Positions 56,620 through 64,000 of a DNA stretch of 64,000 bases are shown here, piece after piece. Source of the stretch: Hydractinia symbiolongicarpus (taxonomy: Eukaryota; Cnidaria; Hydrozoa; Anthoathecata; Hydractiniidae); assembly GCF_029227915.1 (NCBI RefSeq), contig NC_079878.1:2108001-2172000 (forward strand), in the 5' to 3' direction. Position numbers and translations under genes: made by a program. How positions within the stretch are numbered: position 1 is the stretch's first letter; every line of letters starts with the position of its first letter. The notes under the pieces are model-generated. The model was not told where the DNA came from. It was given only the letters and a program-made list of their open reading frames with translations, and searched no databases.

Positions 56620-58190
56620 AAAAAATAAATTAACAAATTGCTTACATACGAAAATACAAAAAAAAAAAAAAAAAGTAAGTTTTAATATGCGCAATTCAGA
56701 CAAAATTTAAGATTAAATATCGGCTGTTAATTTTCGATTTTAGTGATTTACACTTAGGTCAAGCTAATGGCGGTGAAAAGGCTTACTAAGAAAAACTACA
56801 CCTTAAATCTTCTTAAATTCTACTTAGCTGGCAATATTTTTCCAAATTTTCTATAGGGACCGGACCTTATCGTGGAATGAAAATGAACTTTAGTTTTTTA
56901 AGCATCCTTTTAAAAAAAAGTAACGTATTATGTTTCGAAACAAAAATCTGTATTTTCTTCCTTGTTATCTTCCCCTCTTCTGTAGTCATCAAAGTTTATT
57001 AGTTAATATGAAAACTAGTTGGCTGACTTTTAAGTAGGAACAAATTGGCCACTTTAACCCGGTTTGTTCCCCCGATAAGGTACAAGAATACTAACAACGC
57101 TGCGCGAGGCATCACTGACAACCTTTTCATCAAGGTATCCATCACCTTTTTCAAGCAAATATAGAATTCAGTAGCAAACACAGCTCCTTGTGTTGTCTTT
57201 GCCCCCTTAAGGAAACTGCTATGCACCGTTTCGTAGCGCTTCGAAACTGTCATCTGTGGAAGTTATCCTCCTAGGTAGAAGTAAACTTTCTGAAGGTCTT
57301 CCTAACTTTGCATCATCGAATCAAGCATCTTTTTACAATTGCGTCACGTTAGAAATTTTATTGTTATCCTGAATAAATTTTTATTGGCTGATCTACATAG
57401 CTAATTAGGTGCAAGCCAATCGAGTCCGAAAATCACATCACGTATGTTTTTAAAGGCAAATATATATTCCATCGGTGCTTAGACTTCCGACTAACTCTAT
57501 CCATTCTTTGCTATCCACTTTTTTTATTATTCTTGAATTAATTAAAAAAAACCAAACAAAAAGAAATTTTTTATCCACTTTTAACATTTTGTTTTTTTTA
57601 GTCCATTATAATCCTGGAAATAATAACATGCGCGACTATTTTTATATATTTGTTTTCTTAAATATATTTCTTTAGTTTCAATATAAACATAGTAATGTTG
57701 CCTACTTGGTTTGAATAAACACAATTTACATAATTTAATGATATCGGAAGAGAAAAATCAGGGACCAAAATATTAGTTTGATACAGGGGACTGTTTAAAG
57801 CGGAGGGTGAGTCAGATAGTATTTCAAAGTAAGTAAAAATTTAAATTATAAAAAAAGAAAAGTCTATGCGACGGAGAGCAATGTTTCAAAATCACACAAA
57901 GCTAAAATAAACAGCGATGGAGAGAGATTGTTTTGACAATTAACAGGCACTTCGAGATGATTTTTTATCATCACATTCAGACGGGGTTCCGCATTTTTGG
58001 ATGCAGTTACGCTTGTCACCGAAACTACTTGATGTGCTGAACCGAAACAAGGACGTTGATGATTATGGTATTTTCGAATCCTTTTAAAACAAATGGAGGG
58101 ATGAGGAACCATGCGAAAAGAAGGAGAAAAAGGTTTTGTACACGGAGCTAGAAACTAATGCTAATAATCGATATGTTGTTGAAAAAAAAA
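56620..58190. other. No gene supported
   Basis: A minus-strand open frame at 56999-57253 reads like a two-frame retroelement scrap but is not assignable. Otherwise AT-rich. Confidence 0.35.
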
Positions 58191-58315
58191 TCTATTTTTT
58201 CAAGAATATATACGTCCGTCTGTCACGCAAAGTGGTAACCGTAGTAGTGAGACAACGAAATGCGGTAAAAAAAGGACGGGCAAACTGGTGGACTTATGCA
58301 TGGGCCACCGACTAG
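58191..58315 (+). mobile_element. Short non-autonomous Helitron, 125 bp
   Basis: Starts TCTATTTTTTCAAG after A and ends GGGCCACCGACTAG before T. The inner ACGTCCGTCTGTCACGC and AGTAGTGAGAC blocks match the Helitron at 20371-20906. No captured sequence. Confidence 0.7.
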
Positions 58316-60490
58316 TGTATATATAATACAGAAGGGTAAAAGAGGAACCTAGAAAATTTTTTAGTTGAATTGCGATCCCCAAAAGTCTTAAGTCTTGTCC
58401 AAAATACATTTTCCCTCTGTCTAGCTACCTCTAACAAAAGGAGTGTATAGCGTCATCTGTATAACATCCATCAGGAACATAGTTTGATATGATTGGAATG
58501 TCAGGCTAATTTTTCTCAGCGTCAAAAACAAATTAAACCGGTACGAACGTCACTGCAAAATATTTGAAAAGTTACATGGACAAAAAAAGTTTGTAAAGTT
58601 TTTCCTCATTACTCCTCGTTCTTGTTTTTTGATTAAGATTATAATCCCCCCCTGTTTTTTTAAATTTTTTTTCATGATTTTATAAAGTGCCTATACTTAA
58701 CTTAATCAAAATTAAAAGAAAAACTTTTAACTGATAAAAATGATCGCCAATTCCATTTTTAACTTGCTACGGTTAAAAATTTAATTCCAGTCTCGAAGTT
58801 GCTAAGAGGTTGTTAGGCGTAAACTTAAATTTCACAAAAGTTTAGCTTTACAATTGCCTTTTGTGCTTTAAAGTTAGAATTTAGTAGAAAAAAAAAGACT
58901 TTTTAGCCTGGACAATTGGAGAGCGATTGCTTATTTTTTCAGCCAAATTTCAGATCCAGCTCTTAACAACTTAGGAATATGAAAAATACGACTTATCTGA
59001 AAGACACATCCGCTGGTTAGAAACTAGTTTAAACCAGTATGGACCAGTAAAAAAATAAAATTTAACACTGTCAGCGAACAACCACCAATTAGCAGTAATA
59101 TATCCAAAAAATTAATTTCTTTAAATTTGACAATACCATCTAGTGAAAACAACAACAACAAAAACAAACATGGAGGAAAAGTTTAATTCATCGTACTTAT
59201 TTTAAGTGAAAACATGATTTTATTCTTGTCACTGACAGTTCAATTTTCTTCGCCAAACTACGTTTTGAATGAAATTTAAGAAGAAATTGGAAATCGGTGG
59301 TTTGTATTATTTTTTCATTCTTGATAAAATTGATGGCTTCAGAGGAACCATCAACTTCGTTCCCAGCGCCTGCTGTCTAATTTTTTTTATATCAACACGC
59401 TGTACCGATGTCAGAAAGATATAAGATGCCCTGGGGATGAGGTTGAGGAATCATGTTATCTAACCCTAACATGGCGATTCAGTTACAGCTTCCTGCGTAA
59501 AATTCTGGGTTAATCAAGACCAAAATTATGAAGCCCAATATATCCAAAATGGAATCAATTTAAAAAGTTCGTCAGCTTGTCAACTGTCATGATTTCAAAA
59601 CAAATTTCATGCGTCAGCACAACAAATAGAGACAATGGATTGACTTTAATGACAACAAATGTTTCTTGGAAACGAAAATTACTTTACTAGTCGTGAAGAA
59701 ACCATACAAAGTGCGCAATCGTTCAAAATTCCCCTTTTTCTCTACGCCCCAAAGGCGGCACTATGGCATTGGCTTTGTAGCTAGGTGGCTTTAATTATAA
59801 ACTCATCTAACTTTTATCTTCAAAGTTTTCGGTTCAAGTAAGAACTTAATTAACAGAAACCTTTTAAAATAAAACACCAATTCGATTTTTTCGAAACACT
59901 TTTGTTTACAAAACTGCAGCGTGTTAAACAAGTTTGACAAAAACTTTAATTGACGTAAAAAGGTGCCAAAAAACAACATTGCAGTTTTAAAAAAAATAAA
60001 GAATTTAAAACCAGCGCTGATAAAGCCTATTTCTATACTTCTAGATAAAAATTGTTCGCTAAAGAAAAGTATCCGACAAATAGAGATTACGCGCTAAATG
60101 CAGGTTCTTTCTATGACAGCTTGACCGTGAGGAAATGTAGTTGAAAATAAAAGTCATGTCAAGATCTATTTAAAAAAAACAGGACTTTGAAATTGCGTGT
60201 GGGAGTATTTGATGAGCAAAATCATTTCTTAATTGTAAATAGCTTTCCACGTTATAAAGCTTTTTAATTATGACTAGCAACAATCAATTTCTATGGTAAA
60301 AAATTCGGATGGCTTAATTGCACATATCTTTATCACTTGGTGATGTAAAAGCAAGGCATTTCACGTGTTGAAATAAACAGGCTCTATTCATTGTAAGATT
60401 CAATATTAGATTAAGAAAAGGATGAAAGACGTTTATGGATTAGTTTTTAAAAAGAAAACAACACAATTCATGTTAAGCTACTAAACCATA
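58316..60490. other. No gene supported
   Basis: AT-rich with no supported exon. A CGTTCCCAGCGCCTGCTG word near 59360 resembles repeats near 19806 and 21076. Confidence 0.35.
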
Positions 60491-60655
60491 ATGGCGTTTC
60501 ATATGACGTTCCATACAATTCGCGCGTCATACAAACGGCGCTCCATACAGATGATGCTTCATACAATTCGCGCGCTATACAAATCGCGATTCATACAGGA
60601 GTTTCATATAAAGAGCGCCCTACATAAAGACGCTGCAAATAAATTGCGATTTAAT
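60491..60655 (+). repeat. Degenerate 17-18-bp repeat, CATACAATTCGCGC
   Basis: Eight to nine units of (G/T)CNTTYCATACAAWTCGCG, strongly diverged. They leave one frame open for 74 codons, but this is a by-product of the repeat. Confidence 0.6.
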
Positions 60656-62940
60656 TTCTTTCCTTGTACAAGGCATGATTTTTATATTTTAAACTTCTAC
60701 CAACGGTGTAATTGATATTTTCATGCAATGTATTCACATTAACTTCGAAACTAATTAGATCATTTTTTAAAGAATAAAAACCATGTGTTGTGAGGTGTCA
60801 TTACGCAAAATATTTGATAGTTAAGAAGGCGTAGCATTGGTTGGTTACATCACTTAGTGAGTTCCAAAAAAAAAAACTTTAAAAAAATTTGTGATGATGT
60901 AAAATTTTCAGACTGGAACTCCAAACACACCGATAGTTAACAGGAAGTGCAACAAACATCTAAAATATGAATTTCTCAATACCTTTGTTAAACGCTACAA
61001 AAGATGGACATGCGCTATTTGCTGATGTCATCAACCCCTCCCCCCCCTTTGAAAAAAATATATTGTTTTTCAATTTTTTCATTATTTTAATTGATACTGG
61101 TCTAATTTGACTACAACATATTTAGGACGCTCAGATTAAACTTGTAACTTGCAACGCTGAGTGAATACTCTTTTACACTCTTCGTTAAATTATAGTCACT
61201 CCAGAAAATAATGATTTTAAGAACAACAATGTATTTTTTCGCAATAGATACAACCGAAAAAGTTGTCTTTGTTTCTTCATCAAAACAAACCTGTAATCTT
61301 ATCAAAATGTGTGTATTTTGCAGACTAAAGTCTCTTTTCCCGCCAAAATAACATTAATTTACCGCTGAAGACTTCATAAGAAAAAAAATGTGTTATTCTG
61401 CAAATCACATTTTATTTTACAGCTACTTAACTTATAACCCCCCTCCTCCCCTTTCAAAAAAATGCATTAACTAAATTGTTTTTGCATTATTTTGAACGCA
61501 AAAGCGGGGGTAATGTTGCTATCTGCTACTTTTTGTTGGTGACAAAACTAAAGGTATAATTACACAATGCAAGTCAGATAGTGTGATATTAATTAGACTT
61601 ATTGTGTATAAAGAATTAAAAAAGCCTGTAAAAAAACACACATTAGAAATATTTACCAAGGCTGAATAACATACTTAACATTTGCTTAAAATCTCCCTAT
61701 TTGAATCTGAAGACGCTTCTAAGCGCTATGTTTTTAGTTTTTTTAAAAAAGTAAAGCGTTAAATATTTTTAAATTTAAGTCATGTCAAGCTTTCCCCATA
61801 ATAATTTAGTTGCATGAAAAACTATTTCACAACATAATGATCCCCTTTTTACTTAATTACAAAAAGCGCTTTCTATTAACTCAGGAACAACGTAATTCCT
61901 GACAAGATAACAACTTGGCCAACAGCCAAACTTTCAGCATTGGCTTTGCTGAACATAAGGTCTAACAATATACACAATGGGGCCTTTAATTATCATGGCA
62001 ACAAAATTCTTGTAGGATCTAAATTTAGAATCTCATTCCGTCATAAGGACAAGTATACACTGGGTGTCCAAAACTGCTAAACTTTTAACATCTCTTGATT
62101 ATCTTTTGACTAATCTACCACAACCCACCCCTCTGCCTGATGTTTGATCAATCCCAGTGGAAAAGCTACGAATATACGCACTTGGTTTGATTGACAAACG
62201 TTAAAAAATACTTTGACAAAATTAAATAAAACAAGCCTTAAATCCGCGGGAAAATCAACAAGAAATTTGCCTGTCGCTAGCTGTTACTACCACCACACAG
62301 CTAAACAGCTAACATAATAATATATTTGTAGACATTGAGAATTTAATAATTTTCCGACGTTAACTTTTGGCACAAACCTCGCAATCATAATAATGCCTTT
62401 AATATTCTTGAATCTAATACTTTTTTAAGATAGTTAGAAACCTCTGTGACAGCTATTTGCGTATTTCCAGCTTATTTGTTTATTTTGAAAATCTTTTTTA
62501 CACGAAAGGCTGTACAGAAACAGACGAACCAAAAAACATCAAATGCCAAAAAAAAGAGAACAAAGAGATGACCAAGGCTCAGTTACAAATTTACAGGTTT
62601 TAAAACAAGGCATGTCTATTTTACTGGTGAAGTTTAATAAATTCTATGAATAAGAAGCAGGTCCGCTGCTAAGCAACAACAAAAATTCCAGGTGGACGGT
62701 AATTAGATATTGACGTCACTTAACGATTACCACTCCTTAGTGATCGTGTTCAACTTTTATAGATGTTAACTTGAAGTTACTAACGACAAGGACATGAAAA
62801 CTTATACATTGTCTAAAGTTTACCTGCAGCCTTTCTAGTTCATATCGGCACTAAATCGCCGATGCTAACGTCAGTTCGATTTATGTGAAGTTGAACTTTC
62901 AAACGCTCTCATTTTCCCCTTTCAATTTAACTGTTAATAG
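60656..62940. other. No gene supported
   Basis: AT-rich with C-runs near 61030 and 61440. No exon or element found. Confidence 0.35.
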
Positions 62941-63062
62941 TGTACAGGAGCTTGCCACCACAACACGAAATTTTAACTTCCCAACGGTCTCGACTCCAAT
63001 GCCCTTTATTCTTTGACTTAAGAGAGTTAATAGCGCATCTTGATGCGTCAACTGCCAAGAAG
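62941..63062 (+). CDS. Candidate exon, unidentified gene
   Basis: A pyrimidine-rich acceptor (CTGTTAATAG) and an AAG-GTCAGA donor enclose 122 bp: two bases plus 40 codons beginning YRSLPPQHEILTSQRSRLQC. Composition is protein-like, and the exon ends in phase 0. A possible next exon starts at 63451 after TTGATTTTCCAG and reaches a stop after ten codons. Family unknown. Confidence 0.35.
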
Positions 63063-64000
63063 GTCAGAGGGCAAACTGTGATCACACAACAATGTCATCT
63101 GTCCAAAATATTTTCAAATATATTCAAAATTTCTTTTTAATCTCGTGTACTATTTAAATTTTTTATATGTAGCAAACTTCCAGACCACATGCTTTAGTCA
63201 GTAAATTGTAAATTCATAGCAAACTCTTACGTTACAGGTGCAGTATATTTTACGTGCCTTTTTTTTAATTTGTTGATTTCATGTGGACTGTAAATGCACG
63301 CTGTTTGATGTTTAATATGTACCCATTTTAACTGTTTTTATATTTGTTTTTAGTCTAAAGATGATATGAAAATATATCACAAAAATAATTATTATTGCTG
63401 GTCGTATTTTTGGAATGTAAATAAAATTCTGATTATTCTTGATTTTCCAGGATAATGGAATCATTCCTAAGGAAAGGCCATGAACATCAGATGGGTATGT
63501 TCTGAGCAGTTCTCAACAAATGTGGATTCAACTTTTTGCTCACAATTGGCAAAATTCAATTTTTTAAATCATATAATTACAGAGGCACCCTCAAAACAAT
63601 GACTTTAGTTCCAAACCTTTTGAGAACTTTAGTAAATTCATAAATATATATAACAATCCCTACAATCCAACAATGTTTCAAGCTTTGAAATTCAAAAATT
63701 TTATACTGTTTTTCTGCAACGTGCTCTGTGCTCACAATGCAAGGAACAGAAGTATAATACTTATACGTCATAAATACATAGCTGCTAGGGTGAAGGATAA
63801 TAATATCTATTCAAAGTGTATACAACAACAAAAAAGAGAAGGCAATTAACTTTACGACGCAAAAATGACTATCAAGAAAAGATTCAGATTGGAACATGTG
63901 ACAGTCAGGGGGCAGTTAATTTATCATTGTGCCAACTTACTCTCCAATCTTCTCCATAGTGCCAATTCTTCCAATGTACAAAGTTAATTGATTCTTCCAA

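Noticed and set aside
56999-57253. Minus-strand 84-codon frame
   Set aside because: Two frames share the coding-like signal and neither has splice sites or a recognisable domain.

Overview
The window looks like animal nuclear DNA, most likely cnidarian and possibly hydrozoan. It is AT-rich with sparse split genes and many transposable-element remnants. The recognisable host genes are of animal type: an HDAC8-like deacetylase, CCDC51/MITOK and an EGLN-type MYND/2OG-oxygenase protein. The organism call is inference; no single sequence here fixes the species.

Layout. 1-8.8 kb: no convincing coding exon; four RFX X-box-like sites, microsatellites and a pogo/Tigger-type MITE. 8.8-16.6 kb: candidate minus-strand exons of an unidentified membrane-protein gene, interrupted by two decayed copies of one non-LTR retrotransposon. 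17-21 kb: an inverted pair of tRNA-derived SINEs, a hairpin MITE, and a head-to-tail pair of Helitron ends, one carrying a captured SWIM zinc-finger fragment. 22-28.3 kb: the best-supported host genes, both on the minus strand and head to tail: single-exon HDAC8-like (26970-28265), then four-exon CCDC51/MITOK (22059-26494) with a Harbinger element (24242-24937) in its first intron. 28.3-32 kb: intergenic DNA with a recurring GGAGGAGGGTGTTA module. 32.0-34.1 kb: an unclassified terminal-inverted-repeat element built from a GTACGGCT word. 35.5-36.6 kb: a SINE and a gypsy retroelement scrap.

37139-47742 is a complete but decayed Polinton/Maverick: about 318-bp terminal inverted repeats starting AGAGATAGGG, a 5-bp target duplication (CCACT), a DD35E integrase, a truncated N-terminal part of the protein-primed DNA polymerase, capsid-like and other structural-like genes, small membrane proteins and a 24-residue-repeat protein. 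Nearly every gene carries frameshifts or stops, and an internal deletion has removed the catalytic polymerase. No packaging ATPase or protease was found. The right end and its flank are partly duplicated at 49.0-49.8 kb, where the copy is fused to a Helitron 3' end.

50-64 kb: a single-exon EGLN-like gene (51389-52588) that keeps the MYND finger and iron ligands but lacks the residues that anchor 2-oxoglutarate in human EGLN1; candidate exons of unidentified genes; an 18-bp minisatellite; and a 125-bp Helitron.

The host genes show no obvious shared pathway. HDAC8 and CCDC51 are close enough (475 bp, same strand) to raise the question of co-transcription. The Polinton genes belong together as one virus-like element that is now non-functional.
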